A DNA stretch of 64,000 nucleotides from a virus, in IMG/VR virus record IMGVR_UViG_3300020180_000014, positions 27,396 to 91,395 of that record; one strand, written 5' to 3'. Of this stretch, positions 41,479-53,812 are shown piece by piece; the first letter of the stretch is position 1, and each line of letters opens with the position of its first letter. Below the pieces are notes generated by a model that was not told the origin of the DNA, did no database searches, and saw only the letters and a list, made by a program, of their open reading frames with translations. A program made the position numbers and the translations under genes.

Positions 41479-43266
41479 ATGAGAGCTGCTACGGCGGGCC
41501 AGGGAAGAGCAACCCTGGTCGCGCACCCGACACGACGCGACTGGTTTGCGATCCCACCGGCATGGACGCCGGAGGTGTCGCCTGCGCCGTCTGTGCAGCT
41601 CGACGGACGCTGGGGTCCGCTGGTGCACCGTTCGCATCTGCCGATGCTTGCGAAGCAGCATCCCGACGTCTCACTTTTTTTGTCCGAGTACGGATCGCTC
41701 CAGCGACTAGATTCTGATCGCGACAGCGATCGAACCGTCTTCGACGCAACTACCGACGCCAACGGTTGGAAACTACGCGGCTATCAGCACGACGGCCGCG
41801 ACTTCATCCGCAACCGACGTGGCACGTTGCTCGCTGATCAGATGCGACTCGGCAAGACAGCACAGCTCGTCGCCGCGCATGAGCCCGACGACGGACCGTT
41901 GATTGTCGTCGCACCGCTCGCGACACGCGAGGTCTGGCTAGGCTGGTTCCGCCGTCGCTGGCCGGACATTCGCCCGACGGTGCTGCAAGGCAAGCGCGTC
42001 GCGTACCTCGATCCGAAGACGAAGAAGCCGTCGACGCGTCGAAAAGATCGCGGCTACGATCTACTCGAAGGCGAGTTCTTCGACGAGGAACAGCTCAAGA
42101 ACGCGCAGCTCGTGTTCATGAACTACGACATCCTTGCGGGCTGGAAGAACTTCGGCAACCGCCGCATCGGCACGCTGATCTTCGACGAGATCCACTTGCT
42201 CTCGAACAAGTCGAGTCATCGCAGCAAAGCCGCGCTGTACATGTCGACGGTCGCATCGCGCGTGATCGGCGCGACGGGCACACCTGTATGGAACAAGCCC
42301 GCCGGGCTCTACACGACGCTTGCTGCCATCTGTCCCGGTGCGTGGGGCAAGTACTTCGAGTACGCAACGCGCTACGCCGGAGGCCGCACGGGCGCGCACG
42401 GCTTCATTGCTGATGGCGCGTCGCACGAAGAAGAGTTCCGCCTGCGCATGCAGGAGGTGATGATCCGGCGCACGTGGCAGAGTGTCATTGGTCAGGTTCC
42501 GCCGATCACGCGCACCGTCGAAGTCGTTGAGATCACCGAGCGTCAGGCGTTCGCTGTCGAAAAAGAAGCCGAGCGCGTTCGCGTTCACGCCCACAAATCG
42601 ACGGTGATTGGCGCAACCGCGCGGTTCCGTCGCCTGCTCGCCAATCTCAAGCTCGACAGCTCCGTCGACGTCGCCAAGCGCGTGCTCGATGGCGGCGAGC
42701 GTGTGATCGTTTGGACGTGGCACCGCGACGTCGCGCTTCGAATCGAAGAGTCGCTCGCGAAGCAGGGTTACCCCGGCTTCGTCGTCTCAGGCGGCACGCA
42801 TCAGGACATCCGCGAGACGATCTACAACCGGTGGCGCGCCCACCCGTGTTCGCCGCTGTGCATCACACTCTCCGTCGGTCAAGTCGGCATCGACCTCAGC
42901 GCTGCACGTCAGGAAGTCTTCGCCGAGCTGGACTACACGCCCGCGATTGTTGCGCAGGCTGAGATGCGTCCGTTCAATGGCATTCAGCCCATCGCGGCGA
43001 CGTACGTGATCATCGATCACGACATCGAACGGAAGATCCTCGAAGCGCTACAGACCAAGTGCGAGCTTGCTTTCCGCCTGGGTGTACCGGCAGCCGAAAG
43101 CGCGATCGATGTCATCGCTAGCGGCTTCACCGGCATCGGTGGCGGCGATCTCACACCCGACGATCTCACGGCACTCGCATCAGCCGTCCTCGCGGATCAC
43201 CCCGAGGATGAAGACGACAACGACTACCACGGCACGCTGTGGAACTTCGACTGGGAGAAGGAATGA
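41479..43266 (+). CDS. SNF2-type (SF2) DNA helicase
   Basis: 595 residues. LADQMRLGKT (motif I, GKT at 125-127), FDEIH (motif II), GATGTP (motif III), and VIVWTWHRDV, VGQVGIDL and AQAEMRP (motifs IV-VI). The alternative DEIH/Q-type pattern fits SNF2-family translocases seen in phage replication modules. Overlaps the next gene by ATGA. First gene after the divergent promoter. Confidence 0.85.
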   Translation: MRAATAGQGRATLVAHPTRRDWFAIPPAWTPEVSPAPSVQLDGRWGPLVHRSHLPMLAKQHPDVSLFLSEYGSLQRLDSDRDSDRTVFDATTDANGWKLRGYQHDGRDFIRNRRGTLLADQMRLGKTAQLVAAHEPDDGPLIVVAPLATREVWLGWFRRRWPDIRPTVLQGKRVAYLDPKTKKPSTRRKDRGYDLLEGEFFDEEQLKNAQLVFMNYDILAGWKNFGNRRIGTLIFDEIHLLSNKSSHRSKAALYMSTVASRVIGATGTPVWNKPAGLYTTLAAICPGAWGKYFEYATRYAGGRTGAHGFIADGASHEEEFRLRMQEVMIRRTWQSVIGQVPPITRTVEVVEITERQAFAVEKEAERVRVHAHKSTVIGATARFRRLLANLKLDSSVDVAKRVLDGGERVIVWTWHRDVALRIEESLAKQGYPGFVVSGGTHQDIRETIYNRWRAHPCSPLCITLSVGQVGIDLSAARQEVFAELDYTPAIVAQAEMRPFNGIQPIAATYVIIDHDIERKILEALQTKCELAFRLGVPAAESAIDVIASGFTGIGGGDLTPDDLTALASAVLADHPEDEDDNDYHGTLWNFDWEKE

Positions 43267-44378
43267 CCAAAGCAGGAGAGCTAGAAGACTTCGAGGTCGA
43301 GGGTGGTACGCGCGAGCCCAACATGATCGTCCCGCCACCGATCGCGCAGCCAGACTACTTCACGATGAACGGCGATCCCAACCGCGTCCGCTTCGAGGAT
43401 GCGATGAACGAGATCTTCGGCCACCACAACATCGAGAAGATGGGTGGTGCATCTGGTCGTGGGTGGTCGAGTCACGCAACGTTCCAACGTTGTCCATACC
43501 TGTTCAACCTGACGTACCTTGAAGGTCAACGCGGGCCTGCATCACCGGCACTCGAAACCGGTTCGGCGTTCCATACGTTCCTCGCGCTCCACTACACGTG
43601 GATGCTCAACGGTGATCTGACGCTGACGCCATTCGTCGCGAAAGATTCGCTGCTTGCAATGAACGTCGACGCGAAGGCCGTGATCGAAGCGTTCCGTCTC
43701 TACGAGGCATACGCCGATCGCTACGACGGTGACTACCTCACGCCGATCGAGATGGAAGCGTGGGCACAAGATCCCGACGGCAACACGTGCCGCTTCGATA
43801 TGATCGCTGAGATCAAAGAAGCGCAGCCCGGTCTCATGCCGGGTGTCTACATCGTCGAGCACAAGACCGCTGCACGCTTCACCGCTGACGCACTCGAAGG
43901 CTGGCGCAACGACGGCGAAATCTTGGGCCAGATCATGGTCTGGAAGCGCGCGAAGCTCGACAAGAAGTACGGCAAGCTGCGCGGCACGATTGTCAACATC
44001 GTTGGCAAGCAGAAGGTCATCCAGTTCCATCGCACGATCGTGCCTGCACAGAAGTGGCACGTGCAGCAGCACATGGAAGACCTCAAGATGTGGTCCGCAC
44101 TACAGCAGATGTACGCGGCGGCGGGAGTTTGGCCGAAGGCACGCGCGAACTGCGTGACCAAGTTCGGTATGTGCAGTTTTTTCGATCACTGTGCTGAGAA
44201 TCAGAAACTCGTGCCGATTCGCAAGCGTGAGTGGGCTCCGCAGGCGCGTCCAGCGATCGCTGATCCGACTACGTCGCAAGTGGGACTTGCGATTACGAAC
44301 CCGATCGGGCAAACGTCGTCAGCTCCGGCTGGCGGCGTGAGTGACAACGCAGCAAAGAGCGAAGGGAGCATCGCATGA
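43263..44378 (+). CDS. PD-(D/E)XK nuclease, RecB/Cas4-like
   Basis: 371 residues from ATG at 43263. CRFDMIAEI and YIVEHKTAA are the D...EXK catalytic strands; SHATFQRCPYLF at the start and a C-terminal cluster NCVTKFGMCSFFDHC give four Cys that may bind an iron-sulfur cluster as in Cas4 and AddB. Next to a Sak4-like ATPase, it probably takes part in recombination-dependent replication. Confidence 0.85.
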   Translation: MTKAGELEDFEVEGGTREPNMIVPPPIAQPDYFTMNGDPNRVRFEDAMNEIFGHHNIEKMGGASGRGWSSHATFQRCPYLFNLTYLEGQRGPASPALETGSAFHTFLALHYTWMLNGDLTLTPFVAKDSLLAMNVDAKAVIEAFRLYEAYADRYDGDYLTPIEMEAWAQDPDGNTCRFDMIAEIKEAQPGLMPGVYIVEHKTAARFTADALEGWRNDGEILGQIMVWKRAKLDKKYGKLRGTIVNIVGKQKVIQFHRTIVPAQKWHVQQHMEDLKMWSALQQMYAAAGVWPKARANCVTKFGMCSFFDHCAENQKLVPIRKREWAPQARPAIADPTTSQVGLAITNPIGQTSSAPAGGVSDNAAKSEGSIA

Positions 44379-45265
44379 AGGTCATCGACGTCAGCAAGCC
44401 CGGTAAGATCCAGCGCGTCACCGCGCTCTCGTACGGGCAATCTCGCGCGGGTAAGACGCGCTTCGCCGGTTCGTGGCCGCGTCCGCTGTTTCTGAGCGAT
44501 GCGACGGAATCTGGTTGGACCACCCTCTCGAACATGGATCGCAACGCGTTGTTCGAGGTCGAGCGCTCGCCGATCGTGTGGTCGATCGAGAAAGCCTCCG
44601 ACATGATGCAAGGTGTCCACGACGCTGAAGCACTCGTCAAGCGCGGCGAAGTTCACACCGTCGTCGTCGACTCGCTCACGTTCTACGCGGATCTGTTCTT
44701 CAACACGCTCGATGCTGCAGGTGGCAACCGCGCCGACGGTCGTCAGCTCTACCAGAAGCTCGGTCAGCACCTGAAGAACCTCCGCGAACAGATCCATCTA
44801 CTCGGCTGCAACGTCGTCTGGCTTGCGCTGGAGAAGCCGCCGGGCGAAGACACGCCGATCGGCGGGCCGATGTTGTCGGGTCAGAACGCCGCGAAGTTCG
44901 CCGCTGGCTGCGACTACGTGTTCTACCACCGCAGCTTCCAAGCACAGCCGAACCAGCCGCTGCAGTTCGAGATCCGTACGCGCAAGTACCAGCACTACCA
45001 AGCGGGCGGTCGCGACGAAGGTCGTCTGCCCGATCCGCTCGGCTACGTGCAAGCCGTCGAAGGTGGCAACGACATCTTCGTCGCCGACTGCACGTACCGC
45101 ACGCTCGCCGAAGCGTTGGGCATCTTGCCCATCGCTGACGGTGTATCGATCGCTGCTGCGACTGATGATCCAGTCGCTGTTGCGACCAACGGCAAAGGCA
45201 AGGCTCCACAAGCCCGCCCGACGCCGCCTCCCACGTCTCAACCTGGTCGGAGCACGACCAGGTAA
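44375..45265 (+). CDS. Sak4-like RecA-fold ATPase
   Basis: 296 residues. Walker A GQSRAGKT (21-28), Walker B HTVVVDS (95-101), and a Gln/His-containing later strand. Single-strand annealing and recombination ATPases of the Sak4 group have this short RecA core. Pro-rich tail. ATGA overlap with the nuclease and close to an SSB-like gene, the usual partnership. Confidence 0.82.
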   Translation: MKVIDVSKPGKIQRVTALSYGQSRAGKTRFAGSWPRPLFLSDATESGWTTLSNMDRNALFEVERSPIVWSIEKASDMMQGVHDAEALVKRGEVHTVVVDSLTFYADLFFNTLDAAGGNRADGRQLYQKLGQHLKNLREQIHLLGCNVVWLALEKPPGEDTPIGGPMLSGQNAAKFAAGCDYVFYHRSFQAQPNQPLQFEIRTRKYQHYQAGGRDEGRLPDPLGYVQAVEGGNDIFVADCTYRTLAEALGILPIADGVSIAAATDDPVAVATNGKGKAPQARPTPPPTSQPGRSTTR

Positions 45266-45304
45266 GTGTTCGAGTCACTGCAACCCTAGAAAGAGAGCAA
45301 TCCG

Positions 45305-45865
45305 ATGGCCGAATTTGTCGATTACATCAGCAACATGGGTCTCAACGACCCGAACCTCACCCCACACGACGGTCGCAACCAGCGCGTCGAGCCCGGCACC
45401 TACGACTGGGAGGTCACCAAGGCGATCTTCGATCAGTCGAAGAAGGGCAACCGCACGCTGCGTCTGACCGCGCAGGTGGCCACCGAGGACAGCCCGATGA
45501 AGGGTCGTTCGCTCGTGGGTACGTACGTGATCTCCGAGGATGACTTCGCGCGTCGTCGCATGAAGGCGATCGTCGAGGCAACCGGCGTGGAGATCGACGC
45601 AGCGGGCGGTCTCTCGAAGGACGCGTTCGTGGGCACGCGCTTCACGGCCGATGTCGTCGTCGACACGTTCGACGACATCGACTCGAAGACGGGCCAGCCG
45701 GTCACCAAGGACTTCACGAAGTGGATCGGCGAGCGTACCTACGAGGGTGCGGCACCGGTTGCTTCGACGAAGCCTGCGGCGGCTCCGGCGGCGGCTGGAA
45801 CGGCTCCGCGCCGTCCAGCTGCTCCGGCGCCCACCGGCAACGGTCGTCCGACCGCGCCCCGCTAG
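45305..45865 (+). CDS. SSB-like (DUF669-type) protein
   Basis: 186 residues. Strand-rich core with VEPGTYDWEVTKA, NRTLRLTAQVATED and GRSLVGTYVISE as in DUF669-type single-strand binding proteins, then an Ala/Pro-rich tail. Position after Sak4 supports it. OB fold not proven by sequence reading. Confidence 0.75.
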   Translation: MAEFVDYISNMGLNDPNLTPHDGRNQRVEPGTYDWEVTKAIFDQSKKGNRTLRLTAQVATEDSPMKGRSLVGTYVISEDDFARRRMKAIVEATGVEIDAAGGLSKDAFVGTRFTADVVVDTFDDIDSKTGQPVTKDFTKWIGERTYEGAAPVASTKPAAAPAAAGTAPRRPAAPAPTGNGRPTAPR

Positions 45866-46008
45866 TCGTGCAACGCCAGCAACGTGCTGGCGACTGCGGT
45901 TGTTTGCTAACAGTTGTCGCGCGCGACGCGACAACGCGGGCTAGCTGCTCGCACCGTGGTCCAACAGCGTCGACAGCAACAGTCCAACCAGACGGAGTTA
46001 CCGCACCC
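45866..46008 (+). promoter_or_regulatory. Leader with two strong hairpins before RNR
   Basis: 143 bases without a gene. CGCCAGCA-ACG-TGCTGGCG (45874-45892) and GTTGTCGCG-CGCGA-CGCGACAAC (45913-45935) are perfect stems of 8 and 9 bp. Neither has a T-run. They may attenuate transcription or protect RNA ends. Confidence 0.55.
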
Positions 46009-48428
<2,420 letters not shown>

Positions 48429-48435
<7 letters not shown>

Positions 48436-48866
48436 GCACACCGTGTACGGTTTGGCCGGGCGGCAAGGACCGTGACGGGTACGGAATCACGTCCCGTCGT
48501 GGGCAGTGGATGCGTGCACATCGCGCAGCCTGGTTCGACGTGCACGGCAAAATTCCGGAAGGTCTTCTGGTGCTGCACGAGTGTGACAATCCATCTTACA
48601 TCAACGTCGAACACCTCAAGCTCGGCACGCATCTCGACAACACACACGACGCGATCTCACGAGGACGTCGCGCCCGGTTTTCGGGTCGTCGTTTCGATTG
48701 CACAGGTGTTCGAGGCGAACGGCACCCACACTCGAAGGTCACGGACAAACAGCGCGGAGAGATTTTCACGCTGTACTACAGCAAGCGACTTTCACAGACC
48801 GAGATCGCCAAGCGGTACAACATCGGGCAGACCGGGATCTCGAAGATTCTTCGCACGTGGCACTAG
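48429..48866 (+). CDS. HNH homing endonuclease
   Basis: 145 residues from ATG overlapping the RNR stop. AHRAAWFDVHGKIP, LVLHECDNPSYINVEHL and LGTHLDN are the HNH_3 pattern; a helix-turn-helix tail (TEIAKRYNIGQTGISKI) follows. More AT-rich than its neighbours, consistent with a free-standing homing gene next to RNR, a common site. Confidence 0.88.
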
Positions 48867-48930
48867 TTGACACGCCGCTGAGCTAGGCGGCGTGCCGGTT
48901 CCACAACTCGTCAGTAGGGAGACGAGCAAC

Positions 48931-50634
48931 ATGACAAAACGCCACCCACTTCTAGGGGCAGACTGCCCGATCGACGTCGACAAGCTCATCGAGTCGAAGC
49001 TGCTGATCCAAGCGAACAGCGGCGCTGGCAAGAGCTGGTCGATCCGTCGTATCGCCGAGCAGACCTACGGGAAGGCTCAGCAGATCATCATCGATCACGA
49101 CGGCGAGTACCACACACTGCGTGAACAGTACGACTACGTGCTCGCGGGCAAGAACGGCGACTGTCCCGCTGACATCAAGAGCGCTGCGCTACTAGCGCGG
49201 CGGCTCCTGGAATTGCGCGTCAGCGTGATCATCGACATCTACGAGCTGGGTACGCAGCGCGCCGAGTTCGTCAAGCGCTTCCTCGAAGCGCTCGTCAACG
49301 CGCCTCGCGACCTCTGGCACTCGGTGATCGTCATCCTCGACGAGGCGCACCTGTACTGCCCGGAGAAGGGCAGTGCAGTCAGCTCCGACGCAGTCAAGAA
49401 CCTCATGGCGCTCGGCCGCAAGCGCGGGTTCTGCGGCGTGCTGGCAACCCAGCGCATCGCCAAGCTCGACAAGGATGCCGCTGCCGAGTGCAACAACAAG
49501 TTGATCGGCCGGTCTGCGCTCGACGTCGACATGAAGCGCGCCGCTGACGAGCTTGGCTTCACGACGAAGGAGGATGTTCGCTCCCTGCGCACGCTCAAGG
49601 CTGGCGAGTTCTATGTGTTCGGTCCGGCCTTCACCGACACCGTTACGCAGATCCAAGTCGGCGCTGTGAAGACGACGCACCTTCGCGCTGGGCAACGCGC
49701 AGCCCCACCTGTTCCACCCAGTGCCGAGGTGAAGAAGATGCTCAGCAAGCTCGCTGATCTCCCGCACGAGGCTGCAGAAGAGGCTAGGACGATCGTCGAG
49801 CTGCAGCTGCAGGTGAAGCAACTGCGTGGCGCGCTCAAGAAAGCTGAGAGCGCGCAGCCTGCATCTGTCGAGAAAATCGTCGAGAAGCCTGCACTCAAGG
49901 ACAGCGATATCAAGCGTATCGACGCAATCGCCAGCAAAGCACTCGCGCTCAGCGAAAAGCTGGCACCGCACATTGAGTCGTTTGTGGCACATGCGGGAAG
50001 TCTCAAGGCACACGTACTGAGCCTGCAGACGTTCACGTTGAGTCAGAATCGTGCACCCAACGGCATGCGCCCGATCGATCCGCTGATCAAGGGCACGGCG
50101 CAGCAGCTGCGAGATCGTAATCGCGTGCGGCTCAAGCCTGCACCGCTGCGTGCACCGGTCGACAATGACAGCGAGCTACCCAAGGGTGAGGTCGCGACGT
50201 TGCGTGCGCTGATCCAGTTCCCCAAGGGTTTGCAACGCTCGCAGTTGACCGTCTTGACCGGCTACAAGCGGAGCACGCGGGACGCGTACATCGCACGCTT
50301 GCGCGAGAAGGGGCTTGTCGAGACCAACCTCGTGTACGTCGTCGCGACCGACGCCGGTCGCGCAGCGTTGCCGAACGCCGAGCCGTTGCCGACGGGCGAG
50401 GCGCTACAGGAGTTCTGGTACCGCGAGCTGCCCGAGGGCGAGTGTGCGATCTTGAAGTACCTCGTCGGTCAGTACCCGGACAACGTCGAGCGTGGGACGA
50501 TCGAAGAGGCCACGGGCTACAAGCGCTCGACACGTGACGCGTACATCTCGCGCTTGACCGCGAAGGAACTCGTGAGTGACACCGGGCGCGGGACGGTCAA
50601 GGCAAGCGAGACGCTGTTCGAGGTCGATGCGTGA
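48931..50634 (+). CDS. HerA-like ATPase with tandem winged helices
   Basis: 567 residues from ATG at 48931. Walker A NSGAGKS (29-35), Walker B VILDEAH, and ATQRIAKLDKD fit the HerA/FtsK superfamily. The C-terminal 150 residues contain two related winged helices (GYKRSTRDAYIARLREKGLV and GYKRSTRDAYISRLTAKELV). Likely translocates DNA in repair or processing with nucleases. Confidence 0.82.
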   Translation: MTKRHPLLGADCPIDVDKLIESKLLIQANSGAGKSWSIRRIAEQTYGKAQQIIIDHDGEYHTLREQYDYVLAGKNGDCPADIKSAALLARRLLELRVSVIIDIYELGTQRAEFVKRFLEALVNAPRDLWHSVIVILDEAHLYCPEKGSAVSSDAVKNLMALGRKRGFCGVLATQRIAKLDKDAAAECNNKLIGRSALDVDMKRAADELGFTTKEDVRSLRTLKAGEFYVFGPAFTDTVTQIQVGAVKTTHLRAGQRAAPPVPPSAEVKKMLSKLADLPHEAAEEARTIVELQLQVKQLRGALKKAESAQPASVEKIVEKPALKDSDIKRIDAIASKALALSEKLAPHIESFVAHAGSLKAHVLSLQTFTLSQNRAPNGMRPIDPLIKGTAQQLRDRNRVRLKPAPLRAPVDNDSELPKGEVATLRALIQFPKGLQRSQLTVLTGYKRSTRDAYIARLREKGLVETNLVYVVATDAGRAALPNAEPLPTGEALQEFWYRELPEGECAILKYLVGQYPDNVERGTIEEATGYKRSTRDAYISRLTAKELVSDTGRGTVKASETLFEVDA

Positions 50635-53249
50635 CAGCTGTCGCTGAAGTCGCGCCCGCTGCGCCCGTCGAGGAAGTGTGGGAGCCGCCGCTGATCATCC
50701 GTGGCAAGACGGACGGTGCACAGTGCGCGATGTGTCCGTTCGCATCGAACGGCAAGCCACGCAATCCTGTCGTCGCTGAGGGTCCCGAGCGTCCGATCTG
50801 GATCGTCGTTGGTGAGGGTCCAGGCCACAACGAGGCGATCCAAGGTCGTCCGTTCGTCGGACAGACCGGACGCATGGTCAACGATGCGCTCGTGCGCATC
50901 AAGACGCGGCGTGAATCGGTCTGGATCACCAACGCGACCTTGTGCCAGCCACCGAGCGGTGCCACTGATACCCAGAAGAAGGACGCGCGCCGTTGCTGTG
51001 CGCCGCGTCTGCAGAAAGAGCTGTCCGAGTTCCCGGGCCGTCCGATCGCGGCGCTCGGTGCGATCGCAGCACAGGGCTTCTGCGGTGAGAAGTTCTCGAT
51101 CACGCAGATGGCAGGCGCGCTGCACAGCGTCGACTTCGACGGTACGGGTCCGCGCGACGTCATCCCGACCACACATCCCGCAGCGATTCTTCGCGGTGGT
51201 ACGGGTGGCGGTGGCGGTGCGCACACGAGCGACCTCGGCTTCTGGTCGCTGATGTACGACCTGCAGAAGGTCAACCTGCTCGCGCGCAACGTCGACATCC
51301 GATTCACCGACGACATCGAGTACGAGACGGCTGATCCCGTCCGTGCCGAGAAGCTCGTCGAGGAGATGGTCCGCGACATTCGGCGCAAGCGCGAGTTCGC
51401 GTGCGACACCGAAACGTACGTCGACGATCCGAAGCAGCACTCTGCCCTGCAGGCAGCGCACGCCAAGCTCAACGCGATCGGGCTCGCGACGGTCGACCGT
51501 GCCATCAGCGTCGCGTGGCAGATCCTGACGTCACGCGCGAAGCGTTTGATCGGCGCAGTGCTCTCCGACAGTGGTATCACGAAGTGGTTCCACAACGGCA
51601 TCTACGACGTCCCGGTGCTCAACCGACACGGGTTCGTCGTCGAGGGTCCACGCGAAGACACGCTGCTGATGCACCACAGCGCGTTCCCAGGCTTGCCGCA
51701 CGACCTGCAGCGCGTGACGACGCAGTTCCACGCGATCACACCGTGGAAGGCCGAGTACCGTCACGGGCAAGGCACGCTCGAAGATCTCCTGCCGTACAAC
51801 GCGCGCGACACCCTCGCGACGATGCGCGACGCAGCACCGCTGACCATCGCAATCAAGAGATCGAACTCGGAGAAGACGTACGAGGTCGACAAGGCGATGG
51901 CACGTGCCGCCGCGATCATGCACGTCAAAGGTGTGCCGATCGACCGCGAGGTTAACGAGCAGTTGCGCGTCGGCTTCAAGGCACACATCGACCGCACGCG
52001 TAGCGAGCTGAACGGCAAAGTCTTCGAGCCCGGCATCAACAACCGATTCCGCGAGCGGCTCGCACTTGAACAGGCACGTCGTCCACGCAAGCACGACTCT
52101 CTCGATCTCGACGAGCGCATCACCAAGCGCATGGCCGAGATGGACAACCCGAAGAAGCCGTTCAAGTTCATGTTGGACTCCGGCGATCACGTCGTCTCGT
52201 TCCTAAAGGCTTGCGGTGTCCCACTGTCGATCCAGACGGCCACCGGCAAGATCTCGACGAAGAAGGACATCCTAGAGAGCTTCGTGCACTACCCCGAGGT
52301 ACGCGCACTCCTGACCTATCGCGAGAACGCCAAGCTGCTGTCGACGTTCGTCGAGCGCATGTTCACGCGCCACTACGGCGAGAAAACAGTTTACGGCTTC
52401 GCAGACGACGACGACCGTGTGCACCCCCGCTGGAGTGTTCACAAGATCACCGGTCGCTGGGGTTCCGAAGCGCCGGGCTCGCAGAACTGGCCCAAGGCCG
52501 ACAAGAAGAAGGGTCGTCCGAACCTGCGCAGCCAGGTCATTGCGCGCCACGGTCGTGCACTTGTTGCATTCGACGCCAAGCAGCTCGAAGCGCGCATCAT
52601 CGCGCTGCTCTCGGCCGATCCGTTCCTCCTCGACATCTTCAACAGCGACAAGGACATTCACAGCGAGTTCGCCCGCATCGTGTGGCCAGACTTCGATACG
52701 CGCGCTGTCGACGAACGCAAAGTTCTTCGCGACATGATCAAGCGGCCCGAGTACGGCGCGTTCTACGGCGGTACTGTTGACACGCTGTGGAAGGCCGTCG
52801 TCCGCGACTACCCGAACGTCACGATCGGAATGATCGGCAAGATGGTCGCGACGATGAAAGTGAAGATGCCCGCCGTCACGGCATGGCACCAGCGCATGAT
52901 GCGTACCGCCGACGAAGTCGGCGAAGTTCGCAGCGCGATTCTTGGTCGTCGTCGCTGCTTCCCGCTCAAGCAGTTCGAGCTGTCCGAGGTCGTCAACTTC
53001 CCGGTCCAGTCGACCGGTGCCGACATCATCAACCTGGGCCTGATGGACGTCATGCCGCGCCTGCCCGCTGACGCGTTCCCGATCCTGCAGATCCACGACG
53101 CTGTCGTGTTCGAGTGCGACGAGGACGATCAGGAGCTGGTGAAGGAAATCGTCGTGAAGAGCTTCACGCGCGAGGTCACACACGAAGGCATCACGGTGAA
53201 TTTCCCCGTCGATGCGCGCAGCGGCAAATCTTGGGCAGAGGTGAACTGA
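50631..53249 (+). CDS. Family A DNA polymerase fused to uracil-DNA glycosylase
   Basis: 872 residues from GTG. Residues 20-230: family 4-like uracil-DNA glycosylase with C32, C35, C105 and C122/C123 for a 4Fe-4S cluster, GEGPGHNE (61-68) and THPAAIL. About 250-420: 3'-5' exonuclease (CDTETY, NGIYDVP). C-terminal half: PolA motifs A (FDAKQLEARI), B (RDMIKRPEYGAFYGG) and C (IHDAVVFE; Ala replaces the usual Glu). The replicative polymerase of the phage. UDG-polymerase fusions are uncommon; one like it is described in phage SPO1, from memory. Confidence 0.9.
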   Translation: MTAVAEVAPAAPVEEVWEPPLIIRGKTDGAQCAMCPFASNGKPRNPVVAEGPERPIWIVVGEGPGHNEAIQGRPFVGQTGRMVNDALVRIKTRRESVWITNATLCQPPSGATDTQKKDARRCCAPRLQKELSEFPGRPIAALGAIAAQGFCGEKFSITQMAGALHSVDFDGTGPRDVIPTTHPAAILRGGTGGGGGAHTSDLGFWSLMYDLQKVNLLARNVDIRFTDDIEYETADPVRAEKLVEEMVRDIRRKREFACDTETYVDDPKQHSALQAAHAKLNAIGLATVDRAISVAWQILTSRAKRLIGAVLSDSGITKWFHNGIYDVPVLNRHGFVVEGPREDTLLMHHSAFPGLPHDLQRVTTQFHAITPWKAEYRHGQGTLEDLLPYNARDTLATMRDAAPLTIAIKRSNSEKTYEVDKAMARAAAIMHVKGVPIDREVNEQLRVGFKAHIDRTRSELNGKVFEPGINNRFRERLALEQARRPRKHDSLDLDERITKRMAEMDNPKKPFKFMLDSGDHVVSFLKACGVPLSIQTATGKISTKKDILESFVHYPEVRALLTYRENAKLLSTFVERMFTRHYGEKTVYGFADDDDRVHPRWSVHKITGRWGSEAPGSQNWPKADKKKGRPNLRSQVIARHGRALVAFDAKQLEARIIALLSADPFLLDIFNSDKDIHSEFARIVWPDFDTRAVDERKVLRDMIKRPEYGAFYGGTVDTLWKAVVRDYPNVTIGMIGKMVATMKVKMPAVTAWHQRMMRTADEVGEVRSAILGRRRCFPLKQFELSEVVNFPVQSTGADIINLGLMDVMPRLPADAFPILQIHDAVVFECDEDDQELVKEIVVKSFTREVTHEGITVNFPVDARSGKSWAEVN

Positions 53250-53812
53250 TGAAGACTGACGAAGAGGCACGCGCAGCGATCGAGAAGGCGCACCGTGACG
53301 AGGCTACGTTCGCTATCTACCTGCGCAGCTACAGCCTCAACGTCAAGGAAAAATCACACGGCTTCCGTAAATCAATCGATGACATCGATGCGTACATACA
53401 CGACATCGACTACGAAATCGAAGGATGTACGTGTCAGTACAAGCACCGAACCAAGTGGCTTTGCGCGTTCACGCACGGCAACAACCCGATCGTCGACGAG
53501 AAAGTGAAAGCAGACCGAACGCCGGTCGATTTCTACATCCTTCGGTTCGCTGACGGCATCATCGTTGCGCCGTACGAACCTGCGACGTGGGGAATCGAAA
53601 CGATCCGTGATCGCAAGGATCGCGCGACGAAAGACTTCTACACCGTAAATCCAGCGGACTGTTTTCCGTTGCAAATCTGGATCGAGTCGTTCCTGTCAGA
53701 ACCAACAGGTCTTTTTCTAGGGGAGCATCATGAGCAAGAGCAACATCGAAGAGCTATTCGAGGACCAGACAGGGGCGCTCGCGCGAGCGATCCCCGGCTA
53801 CGAACGGCGTGA
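53249..53812 (+). CDS. Hypothetical protein overlapping helicase start
   Basis: 187 residues from ATG in a TGATG overlap. AT-richer than neighbours. Cys pair in GCTCQY plus a later Cys. The last 27 residues are read in a second frame over the start of the next gene (83 bases), so the true end could be earlier by frameshift, or the overlap is real. Confidence 0.65.
   Translation: MKTDEEARAAIEKAHRDEATFAIYLRSYSLNVKEKSHGFRKSIDDIDAYIHDIDYEIEGCTCQYKHRTKWLCAFTHGNNPIVDEKVKADRTPVDFYILRFADGIIVAPYEPATWGIETIRDRKDRATKDFYTVNPADCFPLQIWIESFLSEPTGLFLGEHHEQEQHRRAIRGPDRGARASDPRLRTA

Noticed and set aside
41718-41733. GATCGC-N4-GCGATC dyad inside the SNF2 helicase gene
   Set aside because: Inside a coding region without an extended -10; GATCG is frequent here, so it is probably chance. 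A similar one near 13889 was rejected for the same reason.
45866-46008. Cobalamin riboswitch ahead of class II RNR
   Set aside because: The leader is short and none of the conserved B12-box sequence could be found; only two simple hairpins are present.
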